Positions 34,568 through 44,752 are shown, counted from the first letter of the stretch. The stretch is 64,000 nt of DNA from Candidatus Aquabacterium excrementipullorum (GCA_019112875.1 DXIO01000091.1:58507-122506); one strand, 5' to 3'. Notes: generated from the letters alone by a model not told the origin. Made by a program: numbers and translations.

Positions 34568-35167
34568 TTACTGTGTCCGCCTTTGCCGCAGGGCCACTGC
34601 CCCCGCCACGGCCAGGCCTGCCAGTGCCAGCGCGAAGGACCCGGGCTCGGGCACGCTGGTCACCAGCACGCTCGAAGGCGCGATGGACCAGTCCGCGTCA
34701 CCCGGCTTCTTCCACTGCAGGATGATGCCGTCGTAGGTGTAGTTTTCGAACAGGCGCACGTCCAGTGCATGGGCGCCAGCCGTCAGCGTGGCCGTCCCCT
34801 GGTTCTCGCCGAACCACTGCAGGGTCGGGTTGTTGATCACCGACTGGTTGTCGATGAACACCTGCACGCCGTCATCGGCCACGGTGCGGAACTGGTAGGT
34901 GCCGGCGTCCGCGATCAGCAGGTAACCCGCCCAGGTCACGGTGTAGAGCTCGTCGACGCCCAGCGGGTTCCAGCGGTAGGTGTTGGTGCCATCCCAGTGG
35001 TCGATCTGCGGATCGACGAAGGTGCCGACCTTGTCCAGGCCCACCGTCGAGATCTTGCCGTCCAGGCCGATCGTCCAGCCGTGGTAGACATTGGCCGTCA
35101 GATCGGCCCAGGCCGTGCCCACCATCGAGGTGCTCAGGGCCAGCGCGGCCATCCAGGATGCTTTCAT
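34568..35167 (-). CDS. PEP-CTERM protein with PA14-like domain
   Basis: A 199-aa exported protein. ATG 35167 follows AAGGAG and gives a signal peptide ending GTAWA. The body shows the PA14 pattern (VTWAGYLLIADAGTYQFRTV, DDGVQVFIDNQSVINN, ALDVRLFENYTYDGIILQW), a beta-barrel module that usually binds carbohydrate. The C-terminus, SVPEPGSFALALAGLAVAGA then LRQRRTQ, is a canonical PEP-CTERM signal. It is inserted between ftsK and lolA, 47 bp before lolA on the same strand, so read-through into lolA is possible. Probably a surface or matrix glycan-binding protein. Confidence 0.88.
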   Translation of the reverse strand: MKASWMAALALSTSMVGTAWADLTANVYHGWTIGLDGKISTVGLDKVGTFVDPQIDHWDGTNTYRWNPLGVDELYTVTWAGYLLIADAGTYQFRTVADDGVQVFIDNQSVINNPTLQWFGENQGTATLTAGAHALDVRLFENYTYDGIILQWKKPGDADWSIAPSSVLVTSVPEPGSFALALAGLAVAGAVALRQRRTQ

Positions 35168-35281
35168 GCTCGTTCTCCTTGTTCGAGGTGAACGGCATCC
35201 TAGGATTGGCCCTCGCATGGCAGCCATCCCTAACACCGCAAGGAAGCGCCCTCGTTTGAAGGAGAGGGTTGGGAGAATCGG

Positions 35282-37795
35282 TCAGGCGTCCCAGGGTGCG
35301 GCGGTGGCCCCGCCCTCGCCACCACGCGCCGGCGTGACGATCTCGCGGTTGCCATTGGTCGACATGCTGGACACGAGCCCGGATTTCTCCATCTGCTCCA
35401 GCAGGCGCGCCGCGCGGTTGTAGCCGATGCGCAGGTGGCGCTGCACCAGCGAGATCGAGGCCTTGCGGTGCTGCAGCACGATGGCCACAGCCTGGTCGTA
35501 CATCGGGTCGGATTCGCCATCGCCGCCACCGGCCGGCGAGCCGTCGAGGTTGCTGCCCTCGTCGCCCAGCGAGCCGCCCTCGAGGATCCCCTCGATGTAG
35601 TTGGGCTCACCCTGCGTCTTGAGGTACTCGACCACGCGGTGCACTTCGTCGTCGCTGACGAACGCGCCGTGCACCCGCACGGGCAGGCCAGTGCCGGGTG
35701 CCAGGTAGAGCATGTCGCCCTGCCCCAGCAGCGCCTCGGCGCCCATCTGGTCGAGGATGGTGCGGCTGTCGATCTTGCTGGACACCTGGAACGAGATCCG
35801 CGTCGGGATGTTGGCCTTGATCAGGCCCGTGATCACGTCGACACTGGGGCGCTGCGTGGCCAGGATCAGGTGCACGCCGGCCGCGCGGGCCTTCTGCGCC
35901 AGGCGCGCGATCAGCTCTTCGATCTTCTTGCCGACCACCATCATCAGGTCGGCCAACTCGTCGATCACGATCACGACGAAGGGCAGGCGCTCCAGCGGCT
36001 CGGGCTCTTCCGGTGTCAGGCTGAAGGGGTTGGGGATCAGTTCGCCGCGCGCCTTGGCCTCGTCGATCTTCTTGTTGAAGCCGGCCAGGTTGCGCACGCC
36101 CATCTTACTCATGAGCTTGTAGCGGCGCTCCATTTCGCCCACCGCCCAGTTCAGCGCGTTGCCGGCCTGCTTCATGTCGGTCACGACCGGGCACAGCAGG
36201 TGCGGGATGCCTTCGTAGACGCTCATTTCCAGCATCTTCGGGTCGATCAGGATCAGGCGCACGTCGCGCGCCTCGGCCTTGTAGAGCAGGCTCAGGATGG
36301 TGGCGTTGATGCCCACCGATTTACCCGAGCCGGTGGTGCCGGCCACCAGGCAGTGCGGCATCTTGGCCAGATCGACCACCACGGGCGCGCCGACGATGTC
36401 CTTGCCCAGGCCGATGGTCAGCATCGACTGCGCATCGTTGTAGACCTGCGAGCCGAGGATCTCGGTCAGGCGGATCATCTGGCGCTTGGCGTTGGGCAAC
36501 TCCAGCGCCATCAGGTTCTTGCCGGGGATGGTCTCGACCACGCGGATGGACACCAGCGACAGCGAGCGCGCCAGGTCCTTGGCCAGGTTGACGATCTGCG
36601 AACCCTTCACGCCCGTGGCCGGTTCGATCTCGTAGCGCGTGATGACCGGGCCGGGCGAGGCCGCCACCACCCGCACCTCGACGCCGAAATCCTTGAGCTT
36701 CTTCTCGATCATGCGGGAGGTCATCTCCAGCGAATCGGCGGTGACGGTCTCCATGCGGCCGCCGGCGGTGTCCAGCAGGTCGATCTGCGGCAGCTTGGTG
36801 TCGGCCATGTCGCTGAACAGCGGCTTCTGCTTTTCCTTGATGATGCGGTCGGACTTGGGCACCTCCATCACCGGCGCCTCGATGACCAGCGGGATCGGCG
36901 CCTGGGGTGGCAGGGGCTGCGGCGGTGCATCATCGTCGCCCGTCAGCTCCAGATCCGGCGGCTGCACGGGCTGGTGGCGCACCACCTCGACCTCGCGCTC
37001 GTGCGCGCGCTCGCTGGCGGCCTGCTGGCCCAGCACCTGGTCCAGATGCGCCTCGCGCTGGGCTTCGCGGCGCTCCTTGAGCAGGTCGCCCACCGAGCCG
37101 ATGCGCTCGGCCACGTCCAGCCACGAGAAGCGCAGCGCCATGGCCATGCCGGTGACCAGCATCGCGATCCACAGCACGCCCGAGCCGTTGAATCCCAGCC
37201 ACTTGGTGCTCAGCGGCCCGAGCACCAGGCCCAGGATGCCGCCGGCGTGCTCACCCGCGATGGCCGGTTCGACACGGTACAGGCGCGTCCATTCCAGCGC
37301 GCAGCTGGCCGACAGCAGCAGGGCCACGCCCAGCCAGAAGCGCCAGCGCGGGTAGTCGGCACCCGGCACGTGCTGTCCCAGGTGGGCCAGGGCCGGGTCA
37401 CGCCGCAGCCAGCGCGCGAAGGCGCTGAGCCACACGCGCCCGCCGATGATCAGCGTCCACCAGCCAGAGAAGCCCAGCAGGCAGTACAGCAGGTCGGAGG
37501 CCAGCGCGCCCAGGTGGCCCACCCAGTTGGCGGCCTCGCGGTTCAGGCCGGAGGTGCTGAACGCGGCATCCAGCCGGTTGTGGCTGATCATCGCCAGCAG
37601 CAACAGGATCCAGGCGAGTGCGCCGATCAGCAGTGAGGCCTGGAAGCGGAACGTGGTCTCGACCGGTGTGGAAGGCACGGTCGTGGCGGATGCCGGCTGA
37701 CGGTGCAGGCGCCCGGTCAGGCGCAGGGACGTGGCGGGATCATGGCGGCGGTCGTCGCCGCCGTCCGCGTTCAGGGAGCCCAAGGGGTAGGTCAT
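35282..37795 (-). CDS. ftsK: DNA translocase FtsK
   Basis: The 837-aa septal DNA pump that moves chromosome termini and activates XerCD at dif. Four transmembrane helices lie in the first ~190 residues. A modest Pro/Gln-rich linker (~220-300) follows, much shorter than in E. coli. Then come the alpha and beta motor domains with Walker [15 protein letters not shown] and Walker [12 protein letters not shown], and the gamma winged helix ([26 protein letters not shown]) that reads KOPS. The ATG at 37795 (MTYPLGS) is favoured over the track start at 37852; ribosome site weak. It lies between a Crp/Fnr gene and the PEP-CTERM/lolA pair. Confidence 0.95.
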   Translation of the reverse strand: MTYPLGSLNADGGDDRRHDPATSLRLTGRLHRQPASATTVPSTPVETTFRFQASLLIGALAWILLLLAMISHNRLDAAFSTSGLNREAANWVGHLGALASDLLYCLLGFSGWWTLIIGGRVWLSAFARWLRRDPALAHLGQHVPGADYPRWRFWLGVALLLSASCALEWTRLYRVEPAIAGEHAGGILGLVLGPLSTKWLGFNGSGVLWIAMLVTGMAMALRFSWLDVAERIGSVGDLLKERREAQREAHLDQVLGQQAASERAHEREVEVVRHQPVQPPDLELTGDDDAPPQPLPPQAPIPLVIEAPVMEVPKSDRIIKEKQKPLFSDMADTKLPQIDLLDTAGGRMETVTADSLEMTSRMIEKKLKDFGVEVRVVAASPGPVITRYEIEPATGVKGSQIVNLAKDLARSLSLVSIRVVETIPGKNLMALELPNAKRQMIRLTEILGSQVYNDAQSMLTIGLGKDIVGAPVVVDLAKMPHCLVAGTTGSGKSVGINATILSLLYKAEARDVRLILIDPKMLEMSVYEGIPHLLCPVVTDMKQAGNALNWAVGEMERRYKLMSKMGVRNLAGFNKKIDEAKARGELIPNPFSLTPEEPEPLERLPFVVIVIDELADLMMVVGKKIEELIARLAQKARAAGVHLILATQRPSVDVITGLIKANIPTRISFQVSSKIDSRTILDQMGAEALLGQGDMLYLAPGTGLPVRVHGAFVSDDEVHRVVEYLKTQGEPNYIEGILEGGSLGDEGSNLDGSPAGGGDGESDPMYDQAVAIVLQHRKASISLVQRHLRIGYNRAARLLEQMEKSGLVSSMSTNGNREIVTPARGGEGGATAAPWDA

Positions 37796-38020
37796 GCTCG
37801 GATTGTGCGGCAGATTGCAGGGGTGATCGCCCCGGATCTGCCTGGAGGACATGCCCGCTTACCCTTTTGTTCAGGCGTCAAACGGGCGACATCCATGGGC
37901 GTTGCGGCACCAGCATTCAGAACGCAAATGGCCGCCACGCGGGCGACCCACGGTGGCGGCGGCTGGCGCCGGAGCGCCAAGGCTGAAACGAATCGGTGAA
38001 AGCCGGGCGCACAGGGCAAC

Positions 38021-38087
38021 GCCGGGCCGCCCCAAGTGGCCCTGTCCCCCTCGGGGGGCGGGCTGGGCGCAGCCCGGCCCTGGGGGC
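38021..38087. repeat. GC-rich palindromic intergenic element
   Basis: The ~296-bp gap between ftsK and the Crp/Fnr gene has no credible ORF. Next to the Crp/Fnr stop codon is a dense set of palindromes: CGGGCTG-GGCG-CAGCCCG (38059-38076), CCCCC-TC-GGGGG (38046-38057), and outer GCCGGGC (38021-38027) with GCCCGGC (38072-38078). It resembles the dispersed GC-rich intergenic palindromes of Burkholderiales genomes and may act as a transcript end for the regulator gene. Copy number elsewhere cannot be tested here. Confidence 0.5.
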
Positions 38088-38091
38088 ACTG

Positions 38092-38763
38092 TCAGGCCGT
38101 GGCGACCAGGCGCTCCTTGAGCACCACGCTGCCGGTGTCCTGCGTCTCGATGAGACCGCGCTCTTCCAGATCCTTCATCACGCGGGACACCATCTCGCGC
38201 GAGGCGCCCACATGCTTGGCCAGGTCCTGGCGCGACACCTTGCCGCGGATCACCTTGGCGCCGTGGTCCTCGTCGGCCATGTCCAGCAGAGCACGGGCCA
38301 CGCGGCCGTACACGTCCAGCAAAGCCAGGGATTCGATCTGGCGGTCGGCATTGCGCAGGCGCTGCACCAGACCACGCAAGATGGCGTAGGACAGCGACGA
38401 GTTCTCCGGCAGGCAGCGGGCGAACTCCTGGCGACCCAGCACCAGCACGTCGGTCTGCACCTCGGCGCGCACCGTGGCCGAATGCGGCTCGTTGTCGATC
38501 AAGCTCATTTCGCCGATGTAGTCACCGGCTTCCAGCACAGCCAGGATCACCTCGCGGCCACGCTCGTCGGCGGCGACCACGCGGGCACGGCCGGTCAGCA
38601 GGATGAACAGGGAGTTGGTCTTGCGCCCGCGTTCGACGATCAGCTCGCCCCGGCGGTAGCGGCGCTTGACCACGCTCTCGGCGATGGACTCCGCCTGCGC
38701 CTGGGTGAGCATGGAGAACAGCGGCACGCGCCGGATCAGATCGAGGTTGGACAACATGGCCAT
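38092..38763 (-). CDS. Crp/Fnr-family transcription regulator
   Basis: A 223-aa regulator. The N-terminal cyclic-nucleotide-binding fold (GRKTNSLFILLTGRARVV, LEAGDYIGEMSLIDNEPHSATVRA) is joined by a long helix to a C-terminal winged helix-turn-helix (VSRQDLAKHVGASREMVSRVMKDLEERG). The phosphate-binding cassette GEMSLIDNEPHSATV is CRP-like, and no FNR-type Cys cluster is present, so nucleotide sensing (cAMP or c-di-GMP) is more likely than iron-sulfur sensing. ATG 38763 is chosen for AGAGGAG just upstream; the track start at 38871 is spurious. It is divergent from trxB and occupies the place that lrp holds in enterobacteria. Confidence 0.88.
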   Translation of the reverse strand: MAMLSNLDLIRRVPLFSMLTQAQAESIAESVVKRRYRRGELIVERGRKTNSLFILLTGRARVVAADERGREVILAVLEAGDYIGEMSLIDNEPHSATVRAEVQTDVLVLGRQEFARCLPENSSLSYAILRGLVQRLRNADRQIESLALLDVYGRVARALLDMADEDHGAKVIRGKVSRQDLAKHVGASREMVSRVMKDLEERGLIETQDTGSVVLKERLVATA

Positions 38764-39047
38764 GGCAGCTCCTCTTTGGTGCCTTGCGGTTGCATATGCA
38801 ATCGGGTTTGGGGTGGTTCGTCGACGCCCGCAGCACGGCCAAACCAGCCCGTGCGACGTGCAGTCCGTCACCAGTCCCTACAATTTTCGGCATCGGTGCC
38901 GGAATTTTTAGACATTTTTTCGTTTTGCGTGCGAAGACCATGTCCGAAGGTGCACCGACAAAGATGGCCATTAAAAGAATTGATGCCCTCACACCCCTTG
39001 CGAAACACGGCGCTGGCGCACAATTCGTGCCTGAAAGGCTCCTCTAG

Positions 39048-40007
<960 letters not shown>

Positions 40008-40061
40008 TCGCCGGGAAATGGGCCTTCCGGCGCATGCCGGCGGCGCCTGATTGGCCTGAAG

Positions 40062-40090
40062 TTGGCGAATGCGCTATTTCTGGCTATAAT
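40062..40090 (+). promoter_or_regulatory. Promoter of rpmB-rpmG
   Basis: TTGGCG (40062-40067), a 17-bp spacer, then a perfect TATAAT (40085-40090). Transcription should start near 40097, giving a leader of about 160 nt before rpmB. The leader shows GC-rich pairing potential, but I could not assign a known ribosomal-protein leader class. Confidence 0.78.
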
Positions 40091-40259
40091 CTCGGTTTTC
40101 CCAAATTCGTCCCGGCTTTTGGGGCGGTTACTTTGGCTCTTTGAGCTTTGGTGCTGCTAGAAGCCGGAAGGGTGAGTTACCCAAGCACAGGTTTCGGTCT
40201 GTCCTTGCTCTGCCCACCGATCCGCAACATAACGCCTAATCAGCGAACGGAGAAGCGTC

Positions 40260-40493
40260 ATGGCACGCGTCTGTCAAGTCACGGGCAAGGGCCCGATGGT
40301 GGGGAACAATGTTTCCCACGCCAACAACAAAACCAAGCGTCGTTTCCTGCCCAACCTGCAGTACCGCCGCTTCTGGGTCGAGAGCGAAAACCGTTGGGTG
40401 CGCCTGCGCATCAGCACGGCCGCTCTGCGTTTGATCGACAAGGTGGGCATCGACCAGGTCCTGACGGACCTGCGTGCCCGCGGCGAACTGTGA
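40260..40493 (+). CDS. rpmB: 50S ribosomal protein L28
   Basis: A 77-aa basic protein starting [29 protein letters not shown], an unmistakable L28 N-terminus, with the typical [16 protein letters not shown] centre. GGAG lies ahead of the ATG. It precedes rpmG by 15 bp, the standard rpmB-rpmG pair, and is driven by the TATAAT promoter upstream. Confidence 0.98.
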   Translation: MARVCQVTGKGPMVGNNVSHANNKTKRRFLPNLQYRRFWVESENRWVRLRISTAALRLIDKVGIDQVLTDLRARGEL

Positions 40494-40508
40494 TTGGAGA
40501 GGTGAACC

Positions 40509-40679
40509 ATGGCTGCTAAAGGCGGACGCGAAAAGATCAAGCTGGAATCCACTGCGGGTACCGGCCACTTCTACACCACCACCAAGAACAAGAAGACCAC
40601 GCCCGAAAAGCTGGAATTCAACAAGTTCGACCCCAAGGCTCGCAAGCACGTGGCCTACAAAGAAGTGAAGCTGAAGTAA
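40509..40679 (+). CDS. rpmG: 50S ribosomal protein L33
   Basis: A 56-aa protein ([20 protein letters not shown]...[18 protein letters not shown]), too short for the ORF track, where only a shadow (40474-40668) appears. Sequence and position after rpmB identify L33. GGAGAGGTG precedes the start. It lacks the zinc-binding Cys pairs of C+ paralogues, so it is the zinc-independent form. An intrinsic terminator follows within 25 bp. Confidence 0.97.
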   Translation: MAAKGGREKIKLESTAGTGHFYTTTKNKKTTPEKLEFNKFDPKARKHVAYKEVKLK

Positions 40680-40700
40680 TCCTTCCGCTGCTTTCTCAAG

Positions 40701-40747
40701 AAACCGCCCAGGCCCACGCCTCGGCGGTTTTTGTTTTTTGCCCTCCG
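40701..40747 (+). terminator. Terminator of rpmB-rpmG
   Basis: AAACCGCC (40701-40708) pairs with GGCGGTTT (40733-40740), followed by a U-rich run (ttgttttttg). The loop is long (24 nt) and partly self-pairing. Position and T-tract fit the end of the ribosomal-protein operon. Confidence 0.8.
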
Positions 40748-40790
40748 CTCATGGACAATCCAACGCCGGCTGGAGGCATGCAACGGCCTC

Positions 40791-41045
40791 AGCATGCCGC
40801 CCCCCCGAAGGGGCGAGGCTGCGCTGGGCAGGGCGACTGGGTGGCGTCGAGGAGCGCAGGCTTGGGCAGGTTGCCCCTGGCCTGTGGCCAGGGGATGGCG
40901 AGGATGTCTGAGGGCCCTCTGGGCCCGAGTTCCGCAGCCACCTGCCCAAGCCGAGCACCGCAGAGCAGTCCTGCCTGCGGCAGGACCGCCACCCGTGGAG
41001 CCATGCCCAGCGCAGCCTCGCCCCGGAGCCCCCACAAGGCATGCT
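40791..41045. repeat. 255-bp nested palindrome with 20-bp perfect inverted arms
   Basis: No credible gene lies here; the many short ORFs are mirror images caused by self-complementarity. Outer AGCATGCC (40791-40798) pairs with GGCATGCT (41038-41045). The 20-bp GGGGCGAGGCTGCGCTGGGC (40810-40829) pairs perfectly with 41005-41024, and GGCTTGGGCAGGT (40859-40871) with 40940-40952. Inside are hairpins CCCCTGGCC-TGT-GGCCAGGGG (40874-40894) and GGGCCC-TCT-GGGCCC (40912-40926). GTCCTGCC-TGC-GGCAGGAC (40968-40986) lies between the inner and outer right arms. It could be a MITE-like or REP-like dispersed element, or a structured RNA; no direct-repeat target duplication was found. Confidence 0.75.
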
Positions 41046-41054
41046 CCGAATACA

Positions 41055-41087
41055 AAAAAGCCTCGCTAGAAACCAGCGAGGCTTTTT
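41055..41087. terminator. Bidirectional terminator downstream of desaturase gene
   Basis: AAAAAGCCTCGCT (41055-41067), loop AGAAACC, AGCGAGGCTTTTT (41075-41087): a 13-bp perfect stem with an A-run before and a T-run after. It terminates the desaturase transcript on the minus strand and would also stop anything reading through from the ribosomal operon. Confidence 0.92.
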
Positions 41088-41107
41088 AGAGAGAGCGGCT
41101 TTAAAAC

Positions 41108-42334
41108 TTAGGCGTGCGCAGCCCGCAGCTTCAGCGAGAACTCCTGCAGCGCCTTGATCCCGCTGCCCTCGGCCCGCTGACACCAGGCCTGCAGATCCAC
41201 CACCAGTTGCTCCCCCGACACGTTCGTGCGCGTCCATACCTGGCGCAGTTCTTCACGCATCGTCAGCAGCTTGTCCAGGCTCGGGTGCTCCGCGCGCGCC
41301 TTCTCGATGTCGATGCGCAGCGAATGCGGCACCTTCTCGTCATCGCGGTGCATCCAGTGGCGCACCTTCTGCAGCTTGACCGCCGCCGCCTGCTGCCCAT
41401 TGGACTTCAGGCGCGACAACTCGGCAGAGCACGCCGCACGCACCTCACGCGCATAGGAAGCCATCAACTCATAACGGTGGGCCGCCAGGGCCTCCAGCGT
41501 CTTGGCATCGGCCACGGGCTTGACCTCACCCAGCGTCAGGCGAGGCGGCACCTTGCGCACCTTGGCCAGCTTGAGCATCTCCAGGCCACGGATGTAGGTC
41601 CAGCCGATGTCGAACTCGTACGACTTGACGGACAGCTTGGCCGAGGTTGGGTAGGTGTGGTGGTTGTTGTGCAGCTCTTCGCCACCGATCAGGATGCCCC
41701 AGGGGCTGATGTTGGTGGAGGCATCGGCCGCCTCGAAGTTGCGGTAGCCCCACCAGTGGCCCAGGCCGTTGATGATGCCGGCGGCGGTGATCGGGATCCA
41801 CAGCATCTGCACGGCCCACACGGTGATGCCGATGGCGCCGAACAGGGCGATGTCGATCAGGAACATCAGGAACACGCCCTTGGCCGAGAAGCGCGTATAG
41901 ACATTGCGCTCCAGCCAGTCGTTGGGGGTGTTGTGGCCGTACTTGGCCAGGGTCTCTTTGCGGGCGGCCTCTTCGGCGTACAACTCGCGGCCGCGCAGCA
42001 GCACGGTCTTGATGCCGTGGGCGACGGGGCTGTGGGGGTCTTCTTCCGTCTCGCACTTGGCGTGGTGCTTGCGGTGCACGGCCACCCATTCCTTGGTGAC
42101 GGTGGCGGTCGTGAGCCACAGCCAAAAGCGGAAGAAGTGCGAGGCGATCGGGTGCAGGTCCAGCGAACGGTGCGCCTGGCAACGGTGCAGGAAGATCGTG
42201 ACGGACGCGATGGTGATGTGCGTCAGCACCAGGGTGTAGAGCACCACCTGCCACCAGGCGGCGTCCAGGAGTCCGTCGGACAGCCAGCTGACCACAGAAT
42301 CCAGCAGAGCCGAGGACGTCAGGAAATCAAGCAT
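41108..42334 (-). CDS. Membrane fatty acid (acyl-CoA/acyl-lipid) desaturase
   Basis: A 408-aa integral membrane diiron desaturase that introduces a cis double bond, most likely delta-9, into acyl chains. The three His boxes are complete: HRCQAHRS, HRKHHAK and LHNNHHTYP, spread between hydrophobic segments. The C-terminal ~150 residues are charged and helical, an extension seen in betaproteobacterial relatives. ATG 42334 has TGAGG eight bases upstream, and a TACAAT -10-like hexamer is at 42361-42366 on the minus strand. The ~240 bp upstream, toward the plsC stop, holds no convincing gene. Confidence 0.88.
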   Translation of the reverse strand: MLDFLTSSALLDSVVSWLSDGLLDAAWWQVVLYTLVLTHITIASVTIFLHRCQAHRSLDLHPIASHFFRFWLWLTTATVTKEWVAVHRKHHAKCETEEDPHSPVAHGIKTVLLRGRELYAEEAARKETLAKYGHNTPNDWLERNVYTRFSAKGVFLMFLIDIALFGAIGITVWAVQMLWIPITAAGIINGLGHWWGYRNFEAADASTNISPWGILIGGEELHNNHHTYPTSAKLSVKSYEFDIGWTYIRGLEMLKLAKVRKVPPRLTLGEVKPVADAKTLEALAAHRYELMASYAREVRAACSAELSRLKSNGQQAAAVKLQKVRHWMHRDDEKVPHSLRIDIEKARAEHPSLDKLLTMREELRQVWTRTNVSGEQLVVDLQAWCQRAEGSGIKALQEFSLKLRAAHA

Positions 42335-42574
42335 CTAAAAGACCTCACAGAGAACGCGCGATTGTATTAGAGCCCCGACGTTCTTCCACTTGCTGCAACG
42401 CAAGATCACCTGAAGGAGTGGTGGTGGGGGCGCACCGCACTCCGTCGCCAGTGTGAGGCTGCAGGGATGGCGCAGTGTCAGGGTAAGACCCATCAAATGC
42501 GCGGTATTCACGAGACTGTCCGTTTTTGCCTCGTTCAGCAAGCGTTCACCTTGCAGACAGACCTGAAGTGGTGC

Positions 42575-43375
42575 TCAAAGTTCCGAAGACAAGGCTTCGG
42601 CGATCTCGTCGTGCAGGCGGGTGGCCAGGGCGCGGCGGTCGGCGTGGGTCACACGCTCGGGCGGCAGCACGGTCACGTTGACGGTAAGGTTTTCCGCGCA
42701 GGCGATCCACCACAGGGACTGGACCAGCGAGGTGTCGCCCACGTAGGCCGCCGCCGGGCTGACGGCGTTGTGCGCATCGCTGTAGCGGATGGCGATCGGC
42801 TGCACGGGCACGTCGGCGTCGATGGCCGATTGCAGCAGGTTCGCGTGGAAGTGCAGCAGGCGGTGGCCGTCGCCGGTGGTGCCTTCGGGGAAGACGGCGG
42901 CGGTGTGGCCATCGCGCAGGGTCTGGGTGAGCAGGCCCATGGCGCGCATGGCGTCACGGCGGCGGGCGCGCTCCAGGTAGATGGTGCCGGCCAGGGTCAC
43001 CATGCGGCCGACGATGGGCCACTGCCCGACTTCGGCCTTGGAGACGAAGCGGCTGGGATCGGTGGCGTTGATGGCCATGATGTCCATCCAGGACACGTGG
43101 TTGCCGACGATCAACTTGGCACTGGGATGCGGCGTGCCCCTGACAAGCAGCTTGGCGCCCAGGCAATGGAACACGGCGGCCGACCAGAGGCGCACATTGG
43201 CTTGCTGAGTGGCATGGTCCATGGCCTCGAAGCGCCAGCGCATGATCAGCGAGACACGCCACAGGTAGACGGCCATGTGCAGGATGCGTTTGATCGCGCG
43301 CAGCCGCCGTGCCCAGCCGATGTCGGCGTCGGGCCGGATCAGCGCGCTGGCGTCGGTGGCGGAGCGGTCGGACAT
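42575..43375 (-). CDS. Lysophospholipid acyltransferase (PlsC family)
   Basis: A 266-aa membrane-associated 1-acyl-glycerol-3-phosphate acyltransferase-like protein. The catalytic HX4D motif is in VGNHVSWMD, the substrate motif is VFPEGTTGDG, and an N-terminal hydrophobic segment anchors the protein. It would acylate lysophosphatidic acid or another lysophospholipid during membrane lipid synthesis. It follows the pyrC-like gene by 25 bp and probably belongs to the pyr transcript. It is not certain that this is the main PlsC of the cell; HdtS/OlsA-type paralogues look similar. Confidence 0.88.
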   Translation of the reverse strand: MSDRSATDASALIRPDADIGWARRLRAIKRILHMAVYLWRVSLIMRWRFEAMDHATQQANVRLWSAAVFHCLGAKLLVRGTPHPSAKLIVGNHVSWMDIMAINATDPSRFVSKAEVGQWPIVGRMVTLAGTIYLERARRRDAMRAMGLLTQTLRDGHTAAVFPEGTTGDGHRLLHFHANLLQSAIDADVPVQPIAIRYSDAHNAVSPAAAYVGDTSLVQSLWWIACAENLTVNVTVLPPERVTHADRRALATRLHDEIAEALSSEL

Positions 43376-43400
43376 AGCGGTACTGCCAGGCTCTGGGCGA

Positions 43401-44744
43401 TCAGGCGCCTGCGGTCTCGGCTTCGTGCGCGATCTGGCCGGCCACCAGCGTGGCGCGCACGCGCCCCGGCAGCTCGAACCCGGTCGATTCGTAGGCGAAG
43501 GGCGTGTGACAGCCCTGGCTGACCAGCTGGCTGCCGTCGACCTTCCAGCTCACGGTGGGGTCGAAAATGCAGACATCGGCCACGCCGCCCTGCACCAGGC
43601 GGCCGGCGCTGGAGGCCAGCGAGCCGATGGCCTCGCCCAGCACCTTGACCGGGCCGCTGGTGACGGTGGCCAGGGCGGCGGCCAGGCGCTTGCCATCCAG
43701 CGATGCGGCCGGGCCGGCTTCCAGGCCCGCGCCCTTGAGGGCCAGGCTGAGCAGCAGCTCCAGGCCGGTGGCGCCGGGCTCGGCTTCGCCGAAGGGCAGC
43801 ATCTTCTCGTCTTCGCTGACGGGGGTGTGGTCGGACACGAGGGCGTCGAGCGTGCCATCCTTGAGGGCGGCCTGCAGGGCGTCGCGGTCACGGCCCTGGC
43901 GCAGCGGCGGCACCACGCGCATGGCGGAGTTGAAGAAGCCGATGTCCATGTCGGTCAGCATCAGCGAGTTGATGCTCACATCCGCCGTGATGGGCAGGCC
44001 CTCGGCCTTGGCGCGGCGCACGATCTCGACGCCAGCGGCGCTGGACAGGCGGCACAGGTGCACGCGCGCGCCGGTGACGCGCACCAGCTCGACGATGGTG
44101 TGCAGCGCGATGGTCTCGGCGGCCACGGGCACGCCCGACAGGCCCAGGCGCGTGGCGATGGCGCCGCTGGCGGCCACGCCCTTGCCCAGCCAGGCATCCT
44201 GCGGACGCAGCCAGACGGTGTAGCCGAAGGTGGCGGCGTATTGCAGCGCGCGTTGCAGCACCTGGGTGTCGCGAACGGGGGCTTCGGCCTGTGAATAGCC
44301 CACGCAGCCGGCTTCATGCAGCTCAGCCATCTCGGTGAGGGTTTCGCCCTTCAGGCCGCGCGTGAGCGCGCCCAGCGGGAACAGGCGGCAGCGGCTGAGC
44401 TTGCGGGCACGCAGCTTGAGCATCTCGACCAGGCCGGGCTCGTCGAGCGTCGGGTCGGTGTCGGGCAGGCAGACCACGCTGGTCACGCCACCGGCAGCGG
44501 CGGCGGCCAGCTCGGATTCGAGCATGCCTTCGTGTTCGTGGCCGGGCTCGCGCAGGCGCACGGCCAGGTCCACCAGGCCGGGGGCGACGATGCAACCGGT
44601 CGCGTCGATCACGCGGTCGGCATCGAAATCGGCGTTGACCTGGCCGATGCTGACGATGCGGCCGGTGGCCAGGGCCAGGTCACCAACGGTGTCGAGGCCA
44701 CCCACGGGGTCGATCAGGCGACCGTTCTTGATCAGGACTTTCAT
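43401..44744 (-). CDS. Non-catalytic dihydroorotase homologue (PyrC'/PyrX)
   Basis: A 447-aa amidohydrolase-fold protein encoded just after pyrB. The metal-binding HxH of active dihydroorotase (DxHVHLREPG) is replaced: DLAVRLREPG. The later metal His positions are also lost (RPQD in place of HxED; HLCRLSS in place of HxSHxS), while the Asp of DALVSDHTPV remains. This matches the inactive PyrC' of Pseudomonas, which is structurally required for aspartate transcarbamoylase assembly. The true start is ATG 44744 (MKVLIKNGRLIDP); the longer track ORF to 45062 reads through pyrB in another frame. A catalytic pyrC must exist elsewhere. Confidence 0.9.
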   Translation of the reverse strand: MKVLIKNGRLIDPVGGLDTVGDLALATGRIVSIGQVNADFDADRVIDATGCIVAPGLVDLAVRLREPGHEHEGMLESELAAAAAGGVTSVVCLPDTDPTLDEPGLVEMLKLRARKLSRCRLFPLGALTRGLKGETLTEMAELHEAGCVGYSQAEAPVRDTQVLQRALQYAATFGYTVWLRPQDAWLGKGVAASGAIATRLGLSGVPVAAETIALHTIVELVRVTGARVHLCRLSSAAGVEIVRRAKAEGLPITADVSINSLMLTDMDIGFFNSAMRVVPPLRQGRDRDALQAALKDGTLDALVSDHTPVSEDEKMLPFGEAEPGATGLELLLSLALKGAGLEAGPAASLDGKRLAAALATVTSGPVKVLGEAIGSLASSAGRLVQGGVADVCIFDPTVSWKVDGSQLVSQGCHTPFAYESTGFELPGRVRATLVAGQIAHEAETAGA

Positions 44745-44752
44745 ACGCGTGC

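Noticed and set aside
35435-37636. 733-aa plus-strand ORF antisense to ftsK
   Set aside because: Shadow frame; FtsK motor motifs lie on the other strand.
40731-41237. Cluster of overlapping ORFs on both strands after rpmG
   Set aside because: They arise from the nested palindrome, which gives similar open frames on both strands; no ribosome sites or motifs.
42335-42541. 68-aa minus-strand ORF directly upstream of the desaturase start
   Set aside because: Starts at TTG without a ribosome site, crosses the candidate -10 region and has no recognisable features.
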